This document shows positions 1 through 7,761 of a stretch of DNA of 42,311 nucleotides, piece by piece. The notes under the pieces were generated by a model, which made no database searches, was not told where the DNA came from, and saw nothing but the letters and a program-made list of their open reading frames with translations. Both the position numbers and the translations under genes were made by a program. This stretch comes from Candidatus Hydrogenedentota bacterium (lineage in GTDB: Bacteria > Hydrogenedentota > Hydrogenedentia > Hydrogenedentales > JAEUWI01): NCBI GenBank assembly GCA_016182605.1, contig JACPGE010000121.1, positions 1 through 42,311 on the forward strand, given 5' to 3'. The stretch's first letter is position 1. Each line of letters starts with the position of its first letter.

Positions 1-2
1 AC

Positions 3-113
3 GAGAAAGCCAGGAAGGTAAGTAACGCGGAGATGGCAGAAATCAACATCCACCCACACGAATTTCACGGTGAATGGAACTACACTATCCATGCAAACAC
101 ACCGCCAAAATGA
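3..113 (+). CDS. C-terminal tail of an ISAzo13-like transposase (partial, cut by window edge)
   Basis: An open frame enters from the window edge and stops at 111-113. It encodes about 36 residues ending in HEFHGEWNYTIHANTPPK. The FHGEWNYTI stretch resembles the conserved end of ISAzo13-family (Rhodopirellula-type DDE) transposases as I remember them. The rest of the gene lies outside the window, so I cannot tell whether the element is intact. I saw no terminal inverted repeat after the stop. The family call rests on one short motif. Confidence 0.55.
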   Translation, partial: EKARKVSNAEMAEINIHPHEFHGEWNYTIHANTPPK

Positions 114-135
114 TCGACTTGTTTTGTCACGACCC

Positions 136-426
136 CTAAGTCAGCGTGGTGATGGTCAGGAGCAGGGTCATCCCGTAGAGCAGCAGCATGGCGCCGTTAC
201 CCGCGTCCCGTGATCGCAGAACAATAATAATGGCCAGGATCGGCAGGAAATTCAGCAGGCCAAAGCCCAGGAGATAGGGCACGAGGCCAAACTCCGCCGC
301 GAAACCGGCTTGTGCGGTCGCTTGCCGGTAGGTGTCCCACCAACCCCGCAGAAAATCGAGGGCCCAGTAGGTTAGTGCCAAAGTTTCTGGACCGTGTTCC
401 TGGATGGCGGCAGTACGGGACTTCAT
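136..426 (-). CDS. Small two-segment membrane protein, unknown function
   Basis: This encodes 96 residues. A soluble N-terminal part is followed by a long hydrophobic stretch around FGLVPYLLGFGLLNFLPI and a second one near the C-terminus (GAMLLLYGMTLLLTI), so two membrane passes are likely. I chose the ATG at 426 because a GAGG ribosome-binding site sits six bases upstream. A further in-frame ATG at 459 would add 11 residues. It is divergent from the antitoxin gene that follows. I recognise no family. Confidence 0.5.
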   Translation of the reverse strand: MKSRTAAIQEHGPETLALTYWALDFLRGWWDTYRQATAQAGFAAEFGLVPYLLGFGLLNFLPILAIIIVLRSRDAGNGAMLLLYGMTLLLTITTLT

Positions 427-565
427 TCCGGGCCTCATTGCTTGTATTGTGCGTTTCATTGGTCAAAAATTGGGCGCTATAAACCGACGCGTAGATGGAG
501 TATACTTTAAACTAAGCTATTGCTGTAACTGGCAACCGAAACCGCAGGAATGGGCCGAAAATGCC

Positions 566-784
566 ATGAAAAACCTGATCCCACTCTCCGACATGACCGT
601 GGCGGAAAAGCTCCTCGCCCTGGAGGAAATCTGGAGCGATCTTCAGCAGGTGCCTGAGCAGATTCCCTCGCCTTCCTGGCATGCCGACATGTTGCGGGCC
701 CGGGAAGCGCGTGTTGCCGACGGCACATCCCATTACAGTGACTGGACCGAAGCGAAGGCGAGGCTTCAAAAAAACACCGAATGA
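566..784 (+). CDS. Addiction-module antitoxin component (PF09720-like)
   Basis: This 72-residue protein starts MKNLIPLSDMTVAEKLLALE and continues with an acidic, helical middle (EIWSDL) and a C-terminal half rich in Arg, Ala and Glu. Length and pattern match the 'putative addiction module component' family, the antitoxin partner of RelE/ParE-type toxins. The frame is open back to 404, but the family begins at this Met. A possible -10 box TATACT lies at 501-506. The stop overlaps the start of the toxin remnant in an ATGA, the usual coupled arrangement. The antitoxin looks intact although its toxin does not. Confidence 0.8.
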   Translation: MKNLIPLSDMTVAEKLLALEEIWSDLQQVPEQIPSPSWHADMLRAREARVADGTSHYSDWTEAKARLQKNTE

Positions 785-897
785 AAGTGCGGCTACTTTC
801 AGAAGCGGAAGACGACCTTTTGGGTGGCATATTTCAGGAAAACGCCATCCTGGCTTGCCTGCGGGATCCAGGAACGATTGCGAAGCGGTTCTCCTGA
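781..897 (+). pseudogene. ParE/RelE-family toxin with large internal deletion
   Basis: A 38-residue frame begins at the ATGA overlap with the antitoxin. Its first 16 residues (MKVRLLSEAEDDLLGG) match the usual start of ParE-like toxins. The next part (NAILACLRDPGTIAKRF) resembles the usual end of the same family, in which a V-L-D-C-R-x-D-P segment is typical. Normal members have about 95-100 residues, so roughly 60 central residues are missing, apparently in frame. The remnant should be inactive as a ribonuclease or gyrase poison. This reading comes from remembered family patterns, not an alignment. Confidence 0.6.
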
Positions 898-905
898 GTC
901 CACGC

Positions 906-1151
906 TTATGCCAAAACGCGGAGACAGTCGCGCAGAAACTCGGGGGCAAAGTCGGCGCCGTTCTTCCAGACTACCGTGCGGATCTCGGGATCAACACGAA
1001 AGGTTTGGAATTGGACCGGGTCCAGCAGTGGACCGAAGACTTCGCCGTTCAGTTCCGGCTCCAGATCCACTTCACCTTCGGTGCCATCGTTAAACCGAAG
1101 CCACAGTGTATAGCCGTAAAGGTACTTCGCTTCGCTCACGTGTAAAAACAT
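906..1151 (-). CDS. DUF2442 domain protein
   Basis: This encodes 81 residues from MFLHVSEAKYLYGYTLWLRF. The pattern of a short strand with FNDG, then VDL, then a hydrophobic FGPLLDP segment, then FRVDPEIRTVVWKNGADFAPEFL is characteristic of the DUF2442 family. Such proteins are often encoded beside DUF4160 or toxin-antitoxin genes and have no settled function. I chose the ATG at 1151 because the family begins there; an in-frame ATG at 1184 adds 11 unlikely residues. It converges on the broken toxin-antitoxin pair. Confidence 0.75.
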   Translation of the reverse strand: MFLHVSEAKYLYGYTLWLRFNDGTEGEVDLEPELNGEVFGPLLDPVQFQTFRVDPEIRTVVWKNGADFAPEFLRDCLRVLA

Positions 1152-1180
1152 GGTCCTACTCCGAACAACCCCGGCGCGAT

Positions 1181-1516
1181 TCATCCGCGCTCAGTATAAC
1201 CTCCGGGATCGCCGAGTTGCACTCGGCGCATGCCAGAAGAAGATGCCGAGTGCAACTCGGCGATCCCAGGAAGAGAAGTTTCGCATGCTTGGCGGGAACG
1301 CGCGTCGTCCACAGCCGCATGATAGCGCCGTTCCGGGGCGTCCTTCCGCTGCATCCACGAGAAGTTTTCCGCACTGGCGTAGACCAGGACCCCGCGCTCG
1401 GGTTCGTACGCGCTTCCGACGAAGGGAATGGACGGCACCCTCTCGTAGGCCCATGCGGGATGACTGATCTGGAAGTCGTGGTGGCGCTTGAAAGCGCGGA
1501 TGAGGGACTTGTGCAT
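1181..1516 (-). pseudogene. Gene fragment truncated at a REP-like repeat, unknown family
   Basis: From the Met at 1516 the product reads MHKSLIRAFKRHHDFQISHP and later FVGSAYEPERGVLVYASAEN, which looks like genuine protein of unknown family. After roughly 80 residues the frame runs into the composite REP-like hairpin and ends in sequence encoded by the repeat. I infer that the native 3' part was lost or replaced there. It lies downstream of the HEAT-like gene on the same strand. It could instead be a short intact hypothetical gene. Confidence 0.4.
1205..1267. repeat. REP-like composite hairpin with perfect 23-bp inverted repeat
   Basis: Arms at 1205-1227 and 1245-1267 are perfect inverted copies separated by 17 bases. 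Each arm itself contains a small palindrome (GCCGAGT-TGC-ACTCGGC), so the unit is two hairpins arranged head to head, like REP/BIME elements. It lies at the 3' end of the truncated minus-strand frame at 1181-1516. Confidence 0.85.
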
Positions 1517-1557
1517 ATTTGTGGTGCTCCGTGCCTGGATGGCGCGCTCGGTATGCA

Positions 1558-1579
1558 TTCCCACGGGGGACCGTGGGAA
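1558..1579. repeat. Palindrome; 15-bp inverted copy lies beyond the HEAT-like gene
   Basis: TTCCCACGG and CCGTGGGAA form a 9-bp stem with a 4-base loop. The 15 bases at 1558-1572 recur in inverted orientation at 2375-2389, so the pair brackets the minus-strand gene at 1634-2356. Confidence 0.6.
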
Positions 1580-1633
1580 CGAGACGCAACATCGGCGATC
1601 TCTCGAGCCGGCGGAGCAAATCCGGCAATCCCG

Positions 1634-2356
1634 TTAATCCCTCCACCGGGTTACTTGGCATACAAGCGCTTCCCAACGAACTTTCATGGCCGGGTCGCTG
1701 GCCCGTTGACGCAGGACTTGTGTGGCAGTCTTGCTGCGGGGGGCAATGAAATACACGCCGTACATGGCCGAAAGTCGCATGTGAGGCGACTGGTGGCTGT
1801 CGGCTGTCCAGGCGAGGAGTTCCAATCTTTCTTCATCGTGTCCTGGGATCAACGTAATGGCGTAGGGGAGCGCATCCCCTTCCAGGCGGTTCTCCACGGA
1901 ATCCGTCAACGCCTCGAAAAGGGCGTTCCGGACGACATCCATATCGCCATCCACCCGCGGCCAAAAGCTCTCTTGAGTTGTCCAGTCGGATCTAACGGCT
2001 CCTGCAAGAGCGCGCGCCGCCAAGACGCGAATTTCAGCAACAGAATGATCCAAGAGCCGTATCAATTCTCCGGTGGGCTTCTCCTCTAGCACGACTTCCT
2101 GAACGATCTCCGCTATTCGCGACTCGTCCAGCTTTTCCGGTGCGCCCTCGAGTTCAGGAATGGCGGCATCATGTTTACGGTGCGCAACTCCGGCTTCGAC
2201 CGATTCCCGCCTGCCCACGAAGGCCGGCGCCTCGCCGGGCTGAATCGGGACGCTCATAACGCCAAGGAGCGTCATCAGCACGAACACGGCTACCACAAGA
2301 AACAGTAGGCCTGTGCCGATCAAAAGGCTGCTCCAGCTAAACCTTGCTTTGCCCAT
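1634..2356 (-). CDS. Membrane-anchored HEAT-repeat-like protein
   Basis: This 240-residue protein has a short basic N-terminus, one strong transmembrane segment around residues 9-32 (SSLLIGTGLLFLVVAVFVLM) and a soluble helical part. The segments LIRLLDHSVAEIRVLAARALAGAV and LSAMYGVYF...QVLRQRASDPAMKVRWEALV have the alternating hydrophobic helix pattern of HEAT repeats, which usually mediate protein contacts. I chose the ATG at 2356, directly before the basic and transmembrane region. The frame is open to 2569 but that stretch runs through repeat and promoter sequence. Function is unknown. Confidence 0.65.
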   Translation of the reverse strand: MGKARFSWSSLLIGTGLLFLVVAVFVLMTLLGVMSVPIQPGEAPAFVGRRESVEAGVAHRKHDAAIPELEGAPEKLDESRIAEIVQEVVLEEKPTGELIRLLDHSVAEIRVLAARALAGAVRSDWTTQESFWPRVDGDMDVVRNALFEALTDSVENRLEGDALPYAITLIPGHDEERLELLAWTADSHQSPHMRLSAMYGVYFIAPRSKTATQVLRQRASDPAMKVRWEALVCQVTRWRD

Positions 2357-2499
2357 TCGGAATATCCTTCCTGCGGTCCCCCGTGGGAACGCATGCGTGA
2401 GCCTACCAGTCGGTGCACACCTCCAACAAGCCTTGTTTGCCTGCATAGTTTCTGGCGCTGGAATAGCGCCAGTGCTCCGGCTCGTCCACAAAGACCCGC

Positions 2500-2529
2500 T
2501 TGCGCTCTGGGGGAAGTATCGGGTATGAT
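2500..2529 (+). promoter_or_regulatory. Candidate promoter of the DeoR-family gene
   Basis: TTGCGC (2500-2505) and TATGAT (2524-2529) are 18 bases apart, a plausible sigma70-type pair about 57 bases upstream of the start codon. A small hairpin (CTGGCGC/GCGCCAG, 2452-2472) lies upstream. Confidence 0.45.
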
Positions 2530-2572
2530 TGTTTTTGATTGGAACCGAGCTTAAAGTTACAACAATCAATCA
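2526..2572. promoter_or_regulatory. Candidate operator with paired TGATTG/CAATCA half-sites
   Basis: Two TGATTG copies (2526-2531, 2536-2541) face two overlapping CAATCA copies (2563-2568, 2567-2572). The array overlaps the -10 box and the leader of the DeoR-family gene. I infer an autoregulatory site; nothing else supports it. Confidence 0.35.
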
Positions 2573-2586
2573 CGCAGCTTCACCCC

Positions 2587-3366
2587 ATGGCCGTTGACAA
2601 AAATAAACTCCTCGCGCCGCAGCGGCTGGAACAGCTCCAGGCCGTGGTGGGGGAGATGCATGTGGCGCGGGTGGATGAGTTGTGCGCCATACTGGAGGTG
2701 TCGCCGGCGACGGTGCGGCGGGATCTGGAGGTGTTGGAGCAGCGGGGGCTGGTGCGAAGGGTCCATGGCGGGGCGGTGGCCGTGGGCCGGGGGCGGGATG
2801 AGCGGCTCTTTAATGACAAGGCGAGCCTGGCGGCTGAGGAGAAGGAGCGTATCGCGCGGCGTGCGCTGGATTTCGTGAAGTCCAATGACACGATCTATCT
2901 GGACGGGGGCAGCACGGTGGTGCAGCTTGCACGGCTGTTGAAGGAGTATACGTCGCTGACGGTGGTGACGAATTCGTTACGTGCGGCGGTGGAACTGGCG
3001 GACGGCGGACCGGAGCTGGTGCTGATTGGCGGGCGGCTGCGGCGGCTGAGCCAGACGGTGGTGGGGCCGATGACGCGCTTTCTGCTGGAGGAGTTGCGGA
3101 TCGACAAGGCGTTCATGGGGACGCTGGGTCTGACGGTGGAGGATGGGATGACGACAACGGATCCGGATGAGGCGTATACGAAGGAATTGGTGATTGCGCG
3201 GGCGCGGGAGGTGGTGCTGCTGGCGGACAGCAGCAAGATTGGTCAGGTGACGTTTGCGCATGCGGGGAGTCTGAAGGTGGTGGATACGTTGATTACGGAT
3301 TCGGGCCTGGAGGTTGCGATGCGGAAACGGCTGGAGAAGGCGGGGCTGGCCGTGGTGGTGGTCTGA
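2587..3366 (+). CDS. DeoR/GlpR-family transcriptional regulator
   Basis: This 259-residue protein has an N-terminal winged helix-turn-helix at about residues 12-62 (ELCAILEVSPATVRRDLEVL, then GLVRRVHGGA, the family signature). It is followed by a DeoR C-terminal sensor domain at about 80-240, containing the phosphosugar-binding-type segment DGGST at 106-110. Length is normal for the family, which usually represses sugar-phosphate or polyol genes and is released by a phosphorylated intermediate. The downstream E2/E1 genes, 217 bases away on the same strand, are plausible targets by context only. The ligand cannot be told from the sequence. Confidence 0.9.
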   Translation: MAVDKNKLLAPQRLEQLQAVVGEMHVARVDELCAILEVSPATVRRDLEVLEQRGLVRRVHGGAVAVGRGRDERLFNDKASLAAEEKERIARRALDFVKSNDTIYLDGGSTVVQLARLLKEYTSLTVVTNSLRAAVELADGGPELVLIGGRLRRLSQTVVGPMTRFLLEELRIDKAFMGTLGLTVEDGMTTTDPDEAYTKELVIARAREVVLLADSSKIGQVTFAHAGSLKVVDTLITDSGLEVAMRKRLEKAGLAVVVV

Positions 3367-3371
3367 GGGTC

Positions 3372-3556
3372 ACATCCCCCCTACCCCCCTTCGAAGGGGG
3401 ACTATTGGAGTACTCGGATTGCGGACTTTCTCGCAGCCCATCGTCCATTGTGAAATAAGCGAATCGTTTAACCACGAGGCAAACAGAAACAATCACACCT
3501 CTCTGCCCAACCCGGCAAGTCCCAGGTCCCCCTTCGAAGGGGGGTAGGGGGGATGT
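3372..3556. repeat. MITE-like unit with perfect 31-bp inverted ends
   Basis: Positions 3372-3402 and 3526-3556 are perfect inverted copies of 31 bases, separated by 123 bases. The inner parts contain the palindrome CCCCCTTCGAAGGGGG. A related but diverged copy lies near 38102-38126. The unit fills most of the gap between the regulator and the E2 gene and could act as a terminator or attenuator hairpin. Confidence 0.85.
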
Positions 3557-3582
3557 AATACCTGTCAGAGGAACCGGAATTC

Positions 3583-4929
3583 ATGAAAGAAATCAAGATG
3601 CCCCAGATGGGGCAGTCGGTGGAAGAAGCCACGATTGTTGACTGGCTGAAGAAGGAGGGGGATACGGTTGCCGTGGGCGATCCGATCTTCACGATTCAGA
3701 CGGACAAGGCGGAGATCGAGTGCGAGGCTTCCGAAAGCGGGGTGCTGCGGAAGATCCTGGTGCCCGCAGGGGTGGAGGTGCCGGTGTTTACGGTGGTGGC
3801 CCTGGTGGGCGATGCCGGTGAAGCCCTGCCCGACCTGGCCGCTTATGGCGTGAAGGGCGGCGCGGCCTCCGCACCAGCGCCTGCTCCCGCAGCCGCCGCA
3901 GTGGAAGTCACGGCGCCCGTTGCCGCAGTTCCTGTGGCCGCGAATGCCCCTGTCTCCGCCGATGCTGCGGATCGCGTTTCGCCCCGCGCGCGCAAGGCCG
4001 CGCAGAGCAAGGGCGTGCCACTGGAGCAGGTGGCGGGCTCGGGTCCCGAGGGCCGGATTCTCAGCGAGGATGTGCTGGCCTGGGCAGGCGCCCAGGACGG
4101 GGTGCGCAGCACGCCGACGGCACGGAAGATTGCGCGGGAGAGTGGGGTGGACCTGACGCAGGTTACGCCGGGTCATGGCGGCCGCGTGACGAAGGACGAC
4201 GTGCTGGGCGCGATCGGCTCCACGCCCGTGGCTCCGGCTGCGTCAGGCGCGGCGGCCCCGAGCTTAGTGGCCGGTCAGGTGACGCCCTTGACGCCGATGC
4301 GGCGCATCATTGCGCAGCGCATGGCCGAGAGCAAGTTCAGCGCGCCCCATTTCTACGTGACCGTGGAGGTGGACATGCAGGAATGCGTGCGCTTCCGCAA
4401 CAGCGGCACGGCCTTCAAGCCCTCCTTCAACGACCTGATCATGCGCGCGACGGCGCGGGCCATTCAGGATTTCCCGCTGGTGAACAGCCGCTGGAAGGGC
4501 GACAGTGTGGAGACGGTGGCCGAGATCAACCTGGGCTTCGCCGTGGCGCTGGACAAGGGCCTCGTGGTCCCGGTGCTGAAACGCATCGAACGGATGTCCA
4601 TTCAGGACATCAACCGCGAGAGCAAGGTGCTGATCGACAAGGCGCGGAACGGCAAGCTGCTTCCAGACGACTATTCCGGCAACACCTTCACGATCTCGAA
4701 CCTCGGCGGTTTTGGCGTGGACCACTTCACGGCCATCATCAATCAGCCCGACAGCGCGATCCTGGCCATCGGCCAGATCAAGGATCGGGTGGTGGTGATC
4801 GACGGCGGCATTTGCGTGCGGCCCATCATGAAATTGACCCTGAGCAGCGATCACCGGGTGATCGACGGCTCCGTGGCCGCCCAGTTCATGGGCCGGCTCA
4901 AAACGGTTCTTGAAAAAGCAGACTTTTAG
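3583..4929 (+). CDS. Dihydrolipoamide acyltransferase (E2) of a 2-oxoacid dehydrogenase complex
   Basis: This 448-residue protein carries an N-terminal lipoyl domain (about 1-77) with the lipoylated lysine expected at K42 in QTDKAEIE, then an Ala/Pro-rich linker. Two peripheral-subunit-binding segments follow, at about 131-168 (VSPRARKAAQ...GRILSEDVL) and 174-211 (TPTARKIARE...GRVTKDDVL). The catalytic domain runs from about 232 to 448 with the motif DHRVIDG (H424, D428). It transfers the acyl group from E1 to coenzyme A. Most E2 proteins have one binding domain, so the doubled one is unusual. The E1 gene follows after 27 bases. Whether the substrate is pyruvate, acetoin or a branched-chain oxoacid cannot be decided. 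Confidence 0.92.
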   Translation: MKEIKMPQMGQSVEEATIVDWLKKEGDTVAVGDPIFTIQTDKAEIECEASESGVLRKILVPAGVEVPVFTVVALVGDAGEALPDLAAYGVKGGAASAPAPAPAAAAVEVTAPVAAVPVAANAPVSADAADRVSPRARKAAQSKGVPLEQVAGSGPEGRILSEDVLAWAGAQDGVRSTPTARKIARESGVDLTQVTPGHGGRVTKDDVLGAIGSTPVAPAASGAAAPSLVAGQVTPLTPMRRIIAQRMAESKFSAPHFYVTVEVDMQECVRFRNSGTAFKPSFNDLIMRATARAIQDFPLVNSRWKGDSVETVAEINLGFAVALDKGLVVPVLKRIERMSIQDINRESKVLIDKARNGKLLPDDYSGNTFTISNLGGFGVDHFTAIINQPDSAILAIGQIKDRVVVIDGGICVRPIMKLTLSSDHRVIDGSVAAQFMGRLKTVLEKADF

Positions 4930-4956
4930 ACCCTCAGCGAAGGGAAGGATACAGCG

Positions 4957-7488
4957 ATGACGAAGGCACTCATGGTACGGCCCGACGAAGTGCGCAAGGG
5001 CTTCACGATCAACCTGGGCGAGATCAAGGTCAATCAATACAGCAAGACCCTCAAAGACGAGCTGAAGGGCAAGGGTCCCATCACCCCGGCCCGCGCCATG
5101 CGCATCTACCGCGACATGGTGATCATCCGCGAATTCGAAACCATGCTCGACCGCATCAAGAAGACGCAGGTCTACGAAGGCATCAACTACATGCACGCCG
5201 GTCCCGCGCACTTGTCCATCGGGCAGGAGGCCGCGGCGGTGGGGCAGAGTGTGCACCTGAACGTGAGCGATCACCTCTTTGGCAGCCACCGCAGCCACGG
5301 GGAAGTGATCGCGAAAGGGCTGCGCGCCGTGGAAGACCTCCAAGGCAAGCCCTTGCAAGCCCTCATGGAAGGCTACTTCGGCGGCGAAATTTTGAAGACC
5401 GTCGAAAGCCACGAGAAGAACTTCTCGCCGCTGAAAGCGGGCGCGAAAGACGCGCTGAAGACGACCGAAGCCGAGGAACTGGGCATCGATTTCCTGCTCT
5501 ATGGCCTGCTCGCGGAAATCTTCGGCAAGGAGCCCGGCTTCAACAAGGGCATGGGCGGTTCCATGCACGTCTTCTTCACGCCCTTCGGCGTATACCCGAA
5601 CAATGCCCTCGTGGGCGGCAGTGCGGACATCGCCACGGGCGCGGCGCTCTACAAGAAGGTGCGCGGCGCGGAAGGCATCGCCATTGCGAACATCGGCGAC
5701 GCGTCCCTGGGCTGCGGTCCCGTGTGGGAGGCCATGGGCTTTGCTTCCATGGCCCAGTTCAACACGCTGTGGGAAGACTCCCACCGCGGCGGCATGCCGA
5801 TCATCTTCAACTTCATGAACAACTTCTACGGCATGGGCGGCCAGCCCATCGGCGAAACCATGGGCATTGAGCGCATTGCGCGCGCGGGATCGGGCATCAA
5901 CCCGGATTCGATGCACGCGGAATGCGTTGACGCGAACAATCCGCTCAGCGTGGCCGATGCGTACGCGCGGAAGACGGCGATCCTGAAGGAAGGCCGCGGG
6001 CCAGTGCTGCTCGAACTGCAATGCTACCGCCAGACAGGCCACAGCCCGAGCGACCAGTCCTCTTACCGCGAGCGCGAAGAGATCGACTTGTGGCGCAGCG
6101 TGGACCCCTTGCTCGAGTTTGGGCGCCAGCTCGTCGACGCGGGACTCGCGACAGAGAGCACGCTGGCCGAAGTGCAGGCCTATGCCACGCGCAAGGTTTC
6201 CAAGGCCTGCAAGCTCGCGGCGGACGAAACGATTTGCACGCGCATGGTGCTCACGCCGCATCAGGGCGTGTCCCAGATGATGTGGTCCAGCGAAATCGAG
6301 GACTTCTCGAAGACGCAGGTCCTCACCGAGGGCGTGCTACTGAAGGAAGAAGAAAATCCGCGCGTGCTGGCCATCGCGAAGAAATCGCGCAAGGGCATCG
6401 ACGAAAACGGCGCGGTAATCAAGGGCAACAAGGCGGTCACCTACGGCGAAGCCATCTTCGAAGCCGTGCTGCACCACTTCTACCGCGATCCCTCGCTCGT
6501 GGCCTATGGCGAAGAAAACCGCGACTGGGGCGGCGCCTTTGCCGTGTACCAGGGGCTGACCGAGGCGCTGCCGCACTACCGGCTCTTTAATTCACCCATC
6601 TCGGAAGGCGCAATTGTCGGCACGGCGGTGGGCTATGCGCTCGAAGGCGGCCGCGCGCTAGTGGAACTCATGTACTGCGACTTCCTGGGCCGTGCGGGCG
6701 ACGAGGTCTTCAATCAGATGGCGAAGTGGCAGGCCATGTCAGGCGGCTACTGCAAGCTGCCGGTCATCCTGCGCGTCTCCGTGGGGAGCAAGTACGGGGC
6801 ACAGCACAGCCAGGACTGGACGGCGCTCTGCGCACATATTCCGGGCCTCAAGGTGGTCTTCCCGGCGACGCCCTACGACGCGAAGGGCATGATGGCGACA
6901 GCGCTCAGTGGCAGCGATCCCGTGGTCTTCTTCGAGAGCCAGCGCCTCTACTCTGGACAGACGGAAGTCTTCCATCCGGACGGCGTGCCCGCGGACTATT
7001 ACCGCGTGCCGATTGGCGAGCCCCGCATCGTGAAGGAAGGGAAGGACCTCACGATCCTGACCTTCGGCGCCACGCTGTACCGCGCCCACGAAGCCGCGCT
7101 CGAACTCGAATCGAAGTACGGCGTCAGCGTGGAATTGATCGACGGCCGCAGTCTGGTGCCCTTCAACTACGACGTGCTCTACCAGAGTGTGAAGAAGACC
7201 GGCAAGCTCATCCTCGGCAGCGACGCGTGCGAACGCGGCAGCTATCTGCACACCATCGCGTCGAACATCACGCAGATGGCCTTCGATCACCTCGATGCGC
7301 CTCCGGCGATTGTCGCCGCGCACAACTGGATCGTGCCCCCCGCGGAAAAGGAAGAAGACTTCTTCCCGCAGCCCTGGTGGTTCCTCGATGCCTACCACAC
7401 GCAGATCAAGCCCCTGCCCGGCTACACCGCCCAGACCAACCGCACCCCGGGGGAAATGCTGTTTCTCTCGAAGTACGGCGTGGCATAA
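4957..7488 (+). CDS. Fused E1 alpha-beta subunit of a thiamine-dependent 2-oxoacid dehydrogenase
   Basis: This 843-residue protein joins E1-alpha (about 45-430) and E1-beta (about 485-843) in one chain. The alpha half has the thiamine diphosphate-binding motif starting GD at 247-248 (GDASLGCGPVWEAMG) and closing with FNFMNN around 288. The beta half shows YGEENRDWGGAF near 515-527 and SPISEGAIVGTAVGYALEGG, with the catalytic-type glutamates of the family. It decarboxylates a 2-oxoacid and passes the acyl group to the lipoyl arm of the upstream E2. A good ribosome-binding site (AGGGAAGGA) precedes the start. No E3 dihydrolipoamide dehydrogenase is encoded in the window, so it must be supplied from elsewhere. 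Confidence 0.92.
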   Translation: MTKALMVRPDEVRKGFTINLGEIKVNQYSKTLKDELKGKGPITPARAMRIYRDMVIIREFETMLDRIKKTQVYEGINYMHAGPAHLSIGQEAAAVGQSVHLNVSDHLFGSHRSHGEVIAKGLRAVEDLQGKPLQALMEGYFGGEILKTVESHEKNFSPLKAGAKDALKTTEAEELGIDFLLYGLLAEIFGKEPGFNKGMGGSMHVFFTPFGVYPNNALVGGSADIATGAALYKKVRGAEGIAIANIGDASLGCGPVWEAMGFASMAQFNTLWEDSHRGGMPIIFNFMNNFYGMGGQPIGETMGIERIARAGSGINPDSMHAECVDANNPLSVADAYARKTAILKEGRGPVLLELQCYRQTGHSPSDQSSYREREEIDLWRSVDPLLEFGRQLVDAGLATESTLAEVQAYATRKVSKACKLAADETICTRMVLTPHQGVSQMMWSSEIEDFSKTQVLTEGVLLKEEENPRVLAIAKKSRKGIDENGAVIKGNKAVTYGEAIFEAVLHHFYRDPSLVAYGEENRDWGGAFAVYQGLTEALPHYRLFNSPISEGAIVGTAVGYALEGGRALVELMYCDFLGRAGDEVFNQMAKWQAMSGGYCKLPVILRVSVGSKYGAQHSQDWTALCAHIPGLKVVFPATPYDAKGMMATALSGSDPVVFFESQRLYSGQTEVFHPDGVPADYYRVPIGEPRIVKEGKDLTILTFGATLYRAHEAALELESKYGVSVELIDGRSLVPFNYDVLYQSVKKTGKLILGSDACERGSYLHTIASNITQMAFDHLDAPPAIVAAHNWIVPPAEKEEDFFPQPWWFLDAYHTQIKPLPGYTAQTNRTPGEMLFLSKYGVA

Positions 7489-7761
7489 GGGGAAAAGGAC
7501 GACAGGGACTACAAGGACCTAAAGGTCCGAAGGCACCTAAAGTTTGAGTGAATGCAGGGCGTGGCGCGCGAGCGTTGCGCCCTGTTCTGTGGGGGCAATG
7601 GGAACGGGCAGATTGGGCGCGGGTCATACTCCTTGAAAGCGATCTGCGCACAGGGGATTGCGTCAACCAACCGGGGGGGGCGCCGGATATCTGTATTTGC
7701 GTGCGTCGCATGGGAACTTCTTGGTATCGTCAGGGACACACCTGCGACGGAGGGCTTTTCG

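Noticed and set aside
1106-2089. 327-codon plus-strand frame
   Set aside because: It crosses the REP hairpin, the DUF2442 start and the HEAT-like gene in antisense and has no consistent protein pattern.
4264-6261. Long minus-strand open frame (665 codons) opposite E2/E1
   Set aside because: It lies antisense to two unmistakable enzyme genes, spans their junction, has a His/Arg-rich composition typical of reverse reading of GC-rich genes and shows no domain.
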